64,000 bases of DNA from Erinaceus europaeus (Eukaryota; Chordata; Mammalia; Eulipotyphla; Erinaceidae). Position 1 is the first letter of the stretch. Each line of letters begins with the position of its first letter. Under the pieces are notes generated by a model. That model worked only from the letters and a program-made list of their open reading frames with translations. It was not told where the DNA came from and ran no database searches. Shown here one piece after another: positions 54,931 through 64,000 of the stretch. Position numbers and translations under genes: made by a program. The stretch spans positions 97,773,971 to 97,837,970 of the forward strand of contig NC_080170.1 in assembly GCF_950295315.1 (NCBI RefSeq), given 5' to 3'.

Positions 54931-56928
54931 TGGAGTAGCAGTTTTATTTGCTCTTGATCAATCCTTTTTTTTTTTGATTATTGTGTTTCTTATTTTTATG
55001 TTCTGTTGTTCCTCAGTTGTTGTGTTTTGAGTACAAGCAACACTGTACTAAATACCTTTATGACAAATGCAATCACCAACCTCAGAAATTGAAATGGCAT
55101 CTGAATCAAGGATTGAAGTAGTTTAATCACTACCAGTTAGCCAAACAATGTCTCCAATCTGTGAAAAAATAGCAACCAAGTCCAAGTGATGAAGAAAGAG
55201 AAGGGAAAGAAGGGATAGCAAGAGTAGAAAATTATGCGAATCTACTATCCACTGTATATTCTAGGGGTAGCAAGAGGACAAAGGGAAGTAGAGCAGAGAT
55301 ACATACATAGAGAGTCCACTCTGAGTCAGATTTATTCCCCCAAATAATTCACAAATGAATATCAGTGAATTCAGAAAGCCAATGAAGGAAGGAAGAATGG
55401 AAGACAAGATAAAAAAAAGAGAAACAAGAGAGAGAAAAGAAAAAAGATAAGAAAAGGAGCTGTAATAAAAAAGCAGTGAAAGGAAAGTTTTTTAATTTCT
55501 TACTTTATTTTTTATTTTATTTTATTTATTTAATTAGCTAGTTGGAGGGAGAAGGGGAGAGTGGGTAGAGGAGGTAGTAAAACAAGTTCCTCTTGCAATG
55601 GATAAGATGCCCAGTCCCCTAGCAATGGAAGATACCCTAAGAGTTAATTCTGATCAACCTAAAGGAGGGGGGGGGAGAGATACACCTTTATATAATATTA
55701 ATAATAAAATAGAGCAGGGTAAAAAACCTGTTCCAGATTGCCTCAAGCCTCCTGAGCAGAGGCAACTGGTTGCTAAGAAAGTAAAACAAACAAATAAACA
55801 AACAAAAAAACGGAAAAAAACAACAAAAAAAAACCCACCTCAGGAATAGACAAGAAAGCAAGAATAGACAAGAATAGCAAGGATAGATAGTTATGCAAAT
55901 CTACTATCCACTGTATATTCTTGGGGTAGCTAGAGGAGAAAGGGAAGTAGAGCAGAGAAACACTCAGAGAGAGTCCACTCTGAGTCATATTTATTCCCCC
56001 AAATAATTCTCAAATGTGTATCAGTGAATTCAGAAAGCTGAAAGAGAAAGGAAGAAAGGATGACAAGAATGGGAAAAAGAAGAAAAAAGAGTTAAAATAA
56101 AAAAGATAAGAAAAATAATAGTAATAAAAGAGCAGTGAAAGGAAAGAGTTATTTATTTATTTATTGTTATTTAATTAGCTAGGCAGGGGGAGGGGGAGAG
56201 TAGGTAGGGGAGGTAGGAGGAGTGAAACAAGTTACTTTAACAGTGGACAAGATACCCAGTACCCTAGCAATGGAAAATACACTAAGAGTTAATTCTGGTC
56301 AACCTGAAGGAGAGGGGGAAATGGATACGTGTTTATCTAGTATTGATAATAAAATCGAACAGAGAAAAAAACCTGTCCTGTCTTCAGCTTGGATGGCTCC
56401 AGATTGCCTCAGGCCCCCTGAGCAGAGGCAGCTGATTGTTGAGAAAATAAAGCAAACAAAAAAACAAACAAACAACCAAAAAACCTCTGGTGCTCTTTCC
56501 CTGTCTGAGTAAGGTTCTGCTTGGTGGAATATTTGTAGCTGGAATTGGCCACTTAGAAAGAAAAAAGGCCAAGGGTTTCAGAAAGGAATAGAATTGGAAT
56601 TGGAATGACATCCCCTGGTGGGACAGGAATCTTGGTAAAGAAGCTCATCAGGGGAGCCTGCTAGGAGCAGATCTCTGGCCCCCAGGGGCTGGTTATGGAG
56701 GGGGGAGGGAGGGGGTGCTTTTCGGGAATAATACTTTAAAAAAATTTTTCCTTTCTTTTTACTCTATTTTCTAACCCAAATTGAGTTGTAGTCACCTCCT
56801 TGGTGTCACAGCTAGGACCCCTTATTGACTGTCCCGCTAAAGGCAAAAAATCTTACTGTTTCCAGTAGATGTTGTTGGAGCTCAAGCCACTGGCAGCTTC
56901 TCAGTCCTCCATCTTCCGGAATCCTCCA
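54931..56928 (-). promoter_or_regulatory. L1 5'UTR / internal promoter with two tandem monomers
   Basis: About 2 kb upstream of ORF1. Two copies of a unit of about 660 bases (about 55190-55848 and 55849-56500) share landmarks such as CTACTATCCACTGTATATTC, AGAGTCCACTCTGAGTCA and AGCAGTGAAAGGAAAG. The outermost 430 bases are single copy and end in TCCGGAAGATGGAGGACTGA (56920-56901 on the minus strand). That sequence contains a YY1-like AAGATGG and an ETS-like CCGGAAG at the expected L1 start. Purine-rich monomers recall the tandem 5'UTR units of rodent L1, though sequence relationship is not claimed. Confidence 0.78.
55190..56500 (-). repeat. Two-copy tandem repeat, unit about 660 bases
   Basis: Copy boundaries are set by the repeated TCTACTATCC (55241 and 55900), TTTATTCCCCCAAATAATTC (55330 and 55989) and GCAGAGGCA (about 55757 and 56421). 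Copies differ by many substitutions and small indels, so the duplication is older than the insertion or was inherited from the source element. Confidence 0.88.
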
Positions 56929-57459
56929 TAATAATTCTTTTGATACATGAGAATAAGCTATCCTTTTTTTTTTTTTCTGTCTCCTTTATTTCTTTTAGCA
57001 ATGTCTTAGATTTTCGTTGTAAAAGTCTTTCACCTTTTTTTTTCTATATTTACTCAGGGGTATTTTTATATTTTTTGGTACAATTGTAAGCAGGGTTGCT
57101 TTTGATATTTGCCTTCCCTCTAACTCATCTGTATAGAAATAATGCATATTGTGAATTTTAATTTTGTTTCCTGCTACTTACTGGATTCAGTGATCATTCC
57201 TAGAAGTTTTTAGATGATGTCTTCTGGGTTTTCTATGTATATAACCATGTCATCTGAAAAAAGTGATTGCTTTTTTTCCATCAAATTTGGATTCCTTTAA
57301 TAGCTTTTTTCTTGCCTGATTGTTCTGGATTTCTAAGACTATGTTCAACAGAAGTGGTGAGTGGATAAATACCCTTTTCTGGCTCCAGATCAAAAAGGAA
57401 ATGTTTTTAGTTTTCCATCAATGAGATTGATATTAGTCATTTGGCATATATGGTCCTTA

Positions 57460-57830
57460 TTCTGTTAAATGCTCCATCTATTCTTCATTTATTAATTTTT
57501 AAAAATCATAAGTGGTTGTTAATTTATTATTATGTTTTAATTTATTTTTTTTCATCACTCCCATTACCAAAGGTTTGTGTTCCCATCCTTACCTTGAGTC
57601 TTAGATACGGGTTGACATTTTGGTTTTTTGACATTTTGTTTTTCACATTCGTATACACAGTTCTTTGTGTTCCACATATGAGTGAAACCATTCTGTAGTT
57701 GTCTTTCACCTCCTTTCCTGCTTCATGAAGCATAATCCTCTCCAATTCCATCCACTTTATCCCAAAGGACTCTATATCATCTTTTTAATTTATTACTAAA
57801 TAATACTCTGTTGAGTATATGCCTGTTGAC
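57460..57830 (-). mobile_element. Nested L1 3'-end-like fragment
   Basis: CATCACTCCCATTACCAAAG, CACATATGAGTGAAACCATT and TCCATCCACTTTATCCCAAA are of L1 ORF2-end and 3'UTR type, interrupting RT-domain similarity on either side. Confidence 0.55.
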
Positions 57831-58400
57831 TCTTGCCTAATGCTTTTCAGCATCTAATTGATGTGATTACCTGGGCCTCAAGTTTTGTTGATGTGGTGTA
57901 TTACATTGATAGATTTGCATATATGTTGAACCATTCTTACATTCCTGTGATAAATCCTCCTTGGACTTGATAGATTTTATTTTTAATGTGTTATTGGATT
58001 TTATTTGCTAGTATTTTGCTGAGAATTTTTGTATCAATGTTTATCAGGTATACTGGTCTATTAATGTACCTTCTTACTATGGTGATCAGAATAATATTGG
58101 CCTTGTAGAAGGTACTTGGGAGTATCTAGTACCCTTCTCCTTCCCATTTTTTGAAAGAGATTGAGTAGGATAGGTGTCAGTTATCTGAAAGTTTTATAAC
58201 ATTCATTAGTAAAGTCAATAGGACTGGGTTTTTGTTCTTAGGGAACAAAAACTTTTGATAACTTTGATAACTATACTAATTATTGGATTTTTCAAGCCAT
58301 CTTTTTCCTCCTAGGTCTTTCTTGGGAGGTGATATAATTCTAATAATGTGATTATTTTACCTATGCTGTCAAATTTGTTAGCCTAGAAATTCTCATAATA

Positions 58401-59120
58401 ACGTATTACAATCCTTTTTATATCTTATTCTATATTGATTTAATTTATTAATTCAAGTCACTCATAATCCTTGAATAACTTTGTTGAAAAGAGTGCATAA
58501 GAAGTATCAGAAAGACAAGTTTTGCTAAAAACTATTTGAGTTTGTCCTAGACTTATAATACAATGCTATGACTACTGAAAACCTAGATAAAATGGATTTG
58601 TGATAAAGAGGATTTTTTTTTTTTGTTTTTATATTTATTCTGTGGAGCAGAAATCAAGGATTTTGGTTTGGGATTTGTAAAATTTGAGGTCTATTAACAT
58701 TCACATTGAGTTATCAAAGGGACTTTTGGATGTAAGTATAGGAGAAATCTTGATTGGGGCTGTTTATTTTGATCTTGCCAGCATGAACACGGTTTTAAAA
58801 CTTTGAGGCTGTGGAAAGTAGCCAAAGAACTTAGAGTAGACAAAGCAAAGAGAAGAAATACCAAGTTTAGTTCTGTGTTCAAGTGGGTAAGGGGTTAGCA
58901 AAAGAAATTTAGAAGGAGCAGACTATGCAGTAGAAAGAAAACCAGGAAGTGGGAACATTCTGCATATCCATTGAAGAAAGCTTCAAGGAGGATGGAGATG
59001 AACTATTTCAAATAAATGCTACATGTTAGATCTGTAAATGACCATTGGATTGAATGATGTGGAGATGATGGTGAACTTATGAAGATATGTTTTAGTAAAG
59101 TGGGAGAAATCACAATCTTG
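58401..59120. other. Unique DNA, nothing recognised
   Basis: AT-rich sequence; the frame at 58694-58882 (minus, 62 codons) is not recognisable. Confidence 0.4.
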
Positions 59121-59121
59121 T

Positions 59122-59330
59122 GGGGCCGGATGATGGCACACCTGGCTAAGTGCACACATTGTAGTGCACAAGGACCTAAGTTCAAGCCCCCAGACCCACC
59201 TGCAGGGGGGAAGATTCATGAGTAGTGAAGCAGGGTTGCAGGTGTGTCTCTGTTTCTCTCCTCCTTCTCCCCTTTCCCCTCTCAATTTCTCTCTGTCTCT
59301 GTCCAATAAATAAATAAATTAAAAAATAAA
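59122..59330 (+). mobile_element. Old-type SINE, plus strand
   Basis: TGGGGCCGGATGATGGCACA head, AAGTTCAAGCCCCCAGACCC box B, CACCTGCAGGGGGGAAGATT core, CCAATAAATAAATAAATTAA tail. Likely duplication around CACAATCTTGT (59110) and TATAATCTTGT (59331). Confidence 0.92.
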
Positions 59331-59334
59331 TTAT

Positions 59335-60525
59335 AATCTTGTTTTAATCACTTCCAAGAGAAAACAGTAAGAGAGGCTTTGAAAACAGTTATGATATATG
59401 TTATTCTGTGAAGAAATTGTACTGTAAAAATTATGTCAGCACATGAAGCTTAAAAAAATTTTTTTAAGAAGATAGTGATAAAATGCCAGTATCTTTGCTT
59501 GTGGATATAGAGACAAGGAATTATATTCTCTAGAAAATGAACTAGGGTGAGAAATTGTACACAAGAGAAAATTTTGAATGGAGAGTACAATCTTGAAGTG
59601 AGTAGTAAGAAGATAGATATATTGAGATAAGCCTAGCAAAATTTTCTGTTGTTTCCTTAGGACTTCTCAGAGAAATGTGAAGCAAGTTCACAACTGAAGT
59701 TGAATCTGTGTTGTGGGTACTGTTGTTGGGTAGAGAGGAAATAAAGGCAGAAGGAAGGGCACCTCTATCTCTGTGTGTACTGTGGACCCAGAAATGAAGG
59801 CAGAATTGTAATCTTATAATCACAGAAATTGTGAGGATAAAAATTTCATATAAGTAAATCAGAAGAACAGATGTTATAATCTATCCTGTTAGAGTTGTTT
59901 TACCATTTCTTCAACTCTTGGTTTTATGGTACATGTGAAAAATAAAATAATTCAAATCCATGGTAGTCAGGGAGGTCTCTGTTAAATGTACTCCTGAACT
60001 TTATCCTTATGTTCTCTGCAGCTTTGGACTTACTCAGTATATAAAGGAAGACCACTAAAATTTTTGAAGAAGGATATTTTGTGACTAATAATAAGATTTA
60101 GAGTAGCAATCTGGTGTGACAGATGGATTGCCCCTTAGCATACATTGCCTACATTCCTAGAACACCGGCTTGTCTCATTATTGGAAGGCCTCTGATAATA
60201 ATGCAGAATTTATTACTGCTTATTGAACGAATGAGAGGTTTTTATTTTTCAATCAAAACACACTGAAATAACAAGTTGGATTTTCCCCCCAGTCTAAAAT
60301 GTTAGGGTGAACATAGTAATGTAAAAGACTGCCTGAAAATAAATTGTTATAGACTTTTCAAAAGCAAACTTGCGTTCTCGTTGTGGACTTTTGACATCCT
60401 GTCAGTGTTCACATGTAGAAAACTGTCAGATTGAGGCTTGGTCTATAAAATATAATGAAGTGTGAAAGTCTACCACCAAACATATACAGACCTCTAATTC
60501 AGCATTACCTTAAATTATTAAAAGT
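59335..60525. other. Unique DNA, nothing recognised
   Basis: No repeat or coding signal seen over 1.2 kb. Confidence 0.4.
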
Positions 60526-61058
60526 ATGAATTTCTGTTTTTCTCTCCTCTCCTCTGCTGGGTCAACTAGGAATACCAAAAGATACCACCTGGGACTGCAA
60601 CAAGGGAGGACGACTTCAGGAACTAACCAAACCACTGGTGAATGCAAACACATGTACAGGGAGGAGCCTAAGGAGAGACTGAGCAGCTGGTAACAGTCCC
60701 ACAGTTTACCAGTTGAGGCACCACCTCCAGTTTGCTTTACCAACAAAAAGACTGCTGAAGGGAGGAGAGATCTCCTCTAAGACTCACCAAATGCAACTGT
60801 GAGTCTCCATCGTTACTGCCCTCAGAGGCTGGAGGAGTAAGAGGGAAGCCCTGTGCTGATATCTGGGACAGAGAACTGACCAGGAAACTCAGGAGAAGAG
60901 GTACAGCTCAGTGGCCTAGCAGTGGGGTTGTATAGTGGGAGCCTTTCCACATTGTTCTCCTGATGAGAACATGGTGAATAATTGCCTCAGAACCTACAGA
61001 CTATAAACAGGACTTGTTTAGAAACTCACAGAGCCCAGAAGTGCTACCCAGCTTGGCA
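60526..61058 (+). other. Possible L1 5'UTR or unknown repeat
   Basis: Compositionally distinct (GC-richer, purine-rich phrases such as ACTGACCAGGAAACTCAGGA) and lying ahead of the L1 ORF1 remnant in the same orientation. It does not match either L1 5'UTR seen elsewhere in the window. The 5'UTR assignment is inferred from position. Confidence 0.35.
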
Positions 61059-61140
61059 GAGAAGCTGAATTGAGTCTGGAGCTTTGGACCCTTGGGGTGT
61101 GAGAGTCTCTTTGCATAACCACTGTGCTATCTCTCACCCA
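61059..61140 (-). mobile_element. Second-family SINE fragment
   Basis: GAGAGTCTCTTTGCATAACC followed by ACTGTGCTATCTCTCACCCA matches the head end of the 37812 family only. Confidence 0.6.
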
Positions 61141-61299
61141 CCCTGCTTTATCTCTCAGTCGGGAGTGAGGGATTAAGATAAGAAGCCTACTTATAGCTTA
61201 AAAGCTCTCAGGCTCCCATAGACTACAGGGAAGGAAAAGAACAAAAGAGGCTTTTAACAGCCTCTGTGCTTCAATTCAGGGGTTGAAATAATATTGAAA

Positions 61300-61715
61300 T
61301 AACTGTTAATTTCTAGGCAATCCTCAGAATATACCTATTTTGGAGGCAGATTGATCACCCAGGTTCACAAAGGATCACCAAGATTAACACCAAGGCACAT
61401 TATTTTAAAATTATTAAAACTCAATGACAAGGGGAAAAAATTGCAGGCTGCTAGGGAAAGAAAAGAAGTTACATATAAAGGGAGAAATATCATACTTTCA
61501 TTAGATTTTCCTTTCAAACCCTAGAGGCAAGGAAAGAGAGGAATGAGATATTCAAGGCAGTAAAGAGAATTTCAGCCATGAATCTTGTATCCTGCAAAAT
61601 TATCCTTCAAGTATGAGGGAGAAATAAAGGTATTCCAAAGTACTCAAAAACTGAAGGAATTTGCCACAATCAACCCCATCTTACAAGAAATACTGAATGG
61701 AGTCTTACAGTAAAG
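61300..61715 (+). pseudogene. L1 ORF1 C-terminal remnant
   Basis: A translated frame shows ILYPAKLSFKYEGEIKVF and a QKLKEFATINPILQEILNGV helix, hallmarks of the ORF1 C-terminal domain that binds nucleic acid with the RRM. Upstream RRM sequence is heavily decayed; there are internal stops. Confidence 0.75.
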
Positions 61716-62068
61716 GAGGAAACAAAGGAATATACATTCTCAGTGAGGTGAACAGCAGTAGACTAGAAACAAAAACACAATAAAATAGGAAAGAACAACA
61801 AGCAAATAAGGGAGGGAATTAAAAGACAAATAAGCCTTATCAAATGTTTGTTAATCAAGATCAACTTAAAAAATACTTTTCTAGATACACAATGCTAGTT
61901 ATTATACACAGGGTAACCACAAAACAAAACAGGGAACAGAGATTTTTCAGAGACAAAAGAAAAAATTATTGAGGAATTCACTATAGAAACTCATCCACAC
62001 AATAGTTTCGACAGAAACAAATGGGCAAAGACACAATAATTTAAAATAAACTTAAAACCAAAATTAGA

Positions 62069-63915
62069 ATGGACATAAGTAAACCACATATATCAATAAT
62101 CACCTTAAATGTGAATGGCCTAAATTCACCTGTTAAAAGACTCAGAGTAGCTAAATGGATTAAAGAAGAGGATCCATCCATTATATGTCTTCAGGAAACA
62201 CACATCCAAAGAAAATACAAATGGAAATTGACTATAAGAGGTTGGATCAAGATGTTACAAGCTAATAACTCACCAAAAAGGGCAGGGACAGCTATCCTAG
62301 TCTCTGATAAAATAGACTTTCAGGCAAAGAAAGTAATCAAAGATAGAGAAGGACATTACATAATGGTTAAAGGTTCAATCCAACAAGAAGATATAATCAT
62401 CATTAATATATATGCCCCCAACTTAGGAGCACCCAAATATATAAAACAAACACTTACTGAATTCAAGGGAGACATTGATAGCAACACAATAATAGTAGGG
62501 GATTTCAACACACCACTCACAACAAGAGACAGAACATCTGGACAAAAAATCAATAGAGAAATAGCGAACCTAAATTAAACCATAAAGGAAATGAACCTAA
62601 TAGACATATACAGAACTTTCCATCCCCAAAGTAATGAATACACATTCTTCACAAGTACACATGGGACATTTACAAGGATTGACCATATGCTGGGACACAA
62701 AGATAGTCTAAACATATATGTAAATATTAAAATTATAAAATGCATCCTCTCAGACCATGAAGGCATGAAATTAGAAATCAACCAAAAAAGGAAAAAAAAA
62801 TTCCCTAAGCCTGGAAATTAAACAATATGCAGCTTAATAATAAATGGGTCATTGAAAAGATCAAAAAAGAAATTAAGAATTATCTTGATACCAATGTAAA
62901 TGAAGAAACCAGTTACCAGACCCTATGGGATGCAGCAAAAGCAATACTGAGAGGGAAGTTCATAGCAATACAGACCCACATTAAAAAACAGGAGAAACCA
63001 CTAGTAAACCATCTAACAACCCATTTCAATTTACTAGTAGTGGAGTAACAAAAAAGAACCAACAGTCAGAAGGAGACAGGAAATAGTCAAAATCAGAGCA
63101 TAAATCAATGAAGTAGAAAACAAGCAGACCATTAGGAAGATTAATGAAGCCAAGAGTTGGTTCTTTGAAAGAATGAGTAAAATAGATAAGCCACTAGCTA
63201 CACTCACCAAGAGAAAAAGAGAATATTATGGTAAAATCACTTAAAAATGAAAGAGGAGATATTACAACAGATAAGGCAGAGATTCAAAAGATTATGCAAG
63301 AACATTATGGACACCTGTATGGAACCACATTTAACAACTTAGAAGTAATGGACACATTCCTATAACAGGCCAATCACTAGTAAAGAAATTGAAACAGTAA
63401 TCACAAACCTACTCAAGAACAAAAGCCTGGGTCCTGGTGGCTATACTAGTGAATTTTACACAACATTCAAAGAACTAACACCCATCCTCCTCAAACTCTT
63501 CCAGAAAATAGAAGAAGAGGGAACACTCCCAAATACATTCTATGAGGCTAACATCACCCTGATCCCCAAAGCAGGAAAGGACCCCACCAAAAAAGAAAAC
63601 TACAGACCTATAAACCTGATGAATATCAATGCAAAGATCCTCAACAAAATCTTGGCTAATAGAATACAACAATATATTAAGAGAATAATCCACCAATATC
63701 AAGTGGGTTTCATCCCTGGGAAACAGGGATAGTTTAATATAAGTCAGTCAATAAACGTAATCCACTATATCAACAAAAGGAAAGATAAAAATCACATGAT
63801 TCTATCAATCCATGCAGAAAAAGCATTCGACAAGGTACAACACTCATTTATGATAAAGGCTCTTGAGAAATTAGGAGTAGAAGGAAAATTCCTTAACATA
63901 ATAAAGGCTATATAT
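62069..63915 (+). pseudogene. L1 ORF2 pseudogene (endonuclease and part of RT)
   Basis: The first open frame, 62069-62578 (169 codons), is the endonuclease: N14 in LNVNGLN, E43 in LQETH, D145 and N147 in VGDFNTPL, all at the positions typical for L1. A stop follows. The next frames carry TRIDHMLGHK and the LSDHEGMKLEI segment with the catalytic SDH, then the linker (62827-63048). The RT follows with [39 protein letters not shown] and [13 protein letters not shown] before the LTR interrupts at 63916. The frame is broken by at least three stops or shifts, so it is inactive. Confidence 0.9.
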
Positions 63916-64000
63916 TGTTGGTATGCTTCTAATTCTGCTTCTGAAACCCCTTCTGTTTCATCGGTTTAATCCCCCCTGCTTAACACTGTATTCTATTTAC
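63916..64000 (+). mobile_element. Class II LTR, 5' end, running off the window
   Basis: TGTTGGTATGCTTCTAATTC then CCCCTTCTGTTTCATCGGTT and AATCCCCCCTGCTTAACACT match the U3 start of the LTR at 2565-2143 (minus). It interrupts L1 ORF2 right after GGCTATATAT. Whether a full provirus or a solo LTR follows cannot be seen. Confidence 0.88.

Larger units (their letters stand above)
49762..56928 (-). mobile_element. L1 with both ends preserved, internally deleted and interrupted
   Basis: Minus-strand element from a T-rich tail at 49762 to a 5' end at 56928, flanked by TAATAATTCT at 49752-49761 and 56929-56938. Order in transcription direction: 5'UTR with tandem monomers, ORF1, deletion junction, ORF2 lacking its endonuclease, shortened 3'UTR. 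It holds two later insertions, a solo LTR (51759-52012) and a 3'UTR-only L1 (53876-54330). It cannot retrotranspose by itself now, since the endonuclease is gone, ORF1 is split and ORF2 has frameshifts. Confidence 0.88.
49470..58400 (-). mobile_element. Old L1, interrupted by the young L1 at 49762-56928
   Basis: Left part 49590-49761 carries ORF2 antisense (CAATTTCCCAGAAGAATTTC, GATCAGGATTGCTTTGAATT). The right part from 56929 continues with TTTCACCTTTTTTTTTCTAT, GTTTCCTGCTACTTACTGGA and the RT-domain antisense to about 58400. Both halves are degenerate. A further short L1 3'-end-like copy (57460-57830) is nested in the right half. Confidence 0.78.
61262..63915 (+). mobile_element. Old L1, plus strand, cut by an LTR
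   Basis: ORF1 C-terminal remnant (61300-61715), inter-ORF spacer, then ORF2 from 62069. Similarity proceeds without reaching the 3'UTR before the LTR at 63916; the remainder should lie beyond the window. Confidence 0.85.

Noticed and set aside
1..64000. Prokaryotic features: operons, CRISPR arrays, phage or integron
   Set aside because: No long gene-dense frames, ribosome binding sites or direct-repeat spacer arrays; tandem repeats present are microsatellites or L1 monomers.

Overview
This window is mammalian nuclear DNA, AT-rich and packed with retrotransposons. I find no confirmed host protein-coding gene, rRNA, functional tRNA, CRISPR array or bacterial gene. The dominant repeat is a tRNA-derived SINE (head with box A-like and box B-like GGTTCGAGCCC motifs, then a conserved CACCTGCAGGGGAGT core, then an A-rich tail) typical of hedgehogs. 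Together with a GC-rich fragment of a Vingi-like non-LTR retrotransposon, a clade known from hedgehog genomes, this points to an erinaceid, most likely Erinaceus europaeus. The species call is inference; no database was searched.

Layout. 1-5.5 kb: a SINE, then a decayed minus-strand class II endogenous retrovirus (3' LTR 2143-2565, polypurine tract, decayed internal DNA, leader with a tandem repeat, stub of 5' LTR) and the 3' end of a second, plus-strand retrovirus with an LTR starting at 5236. 5.5-15 kb: mostly unique DNA with microsatellites; at 11549-12475 the Vingi-like fragment carries a 305-codon open frame and sits inside an older L1. 15.5-19.9 kb: an old minus-strand L1 with recognisable ORF2 and ORF1 remnants. 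20-31 kb: unique DNA dotted with old SINEs. 31-43 kb: several L1 3' untranslated regions in both orientations, separated by unique DNA with a candidate micro-exon at 38869-38918. 43.8-44.2 kb: a solo LTR inside a SINE. 45.6-58.4 kb: a nested L1 block. A 2.4 kb truncated L1 comes first. Then an L1 with both ends present (49762-56928) lies inside an older L1 and is itself interrupted by a solo LTR and by a 3'UTR-only L1 insertion. 60.5-64 kb: a plus-strand L1 with ORF1 and ORF2 remnants, cut at 63916 by an LTR of the same family as the one at 2143.

How the parts relate. L1 is the likely source of the reverse transcriptase activity for the A-tailed SINEs and truncated L1 copies. The Vingi fragment is a second non-LTR lineage with a different, non-poly(A) tail. 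Class II retroviral LTRs left 6-bp target duplications. The nesting gives relative ages: old L1s, then young L1s and long-form SINEs, then young SINEs, LTRs and the Vingi insertion. Two unique stretches hold splice-site-bounded open frames that could be exons of an unrecognised host gene, and SINEs are strongly biased to the minus strand, which would fit (but does not prove) an intron of a plus-strand gene.
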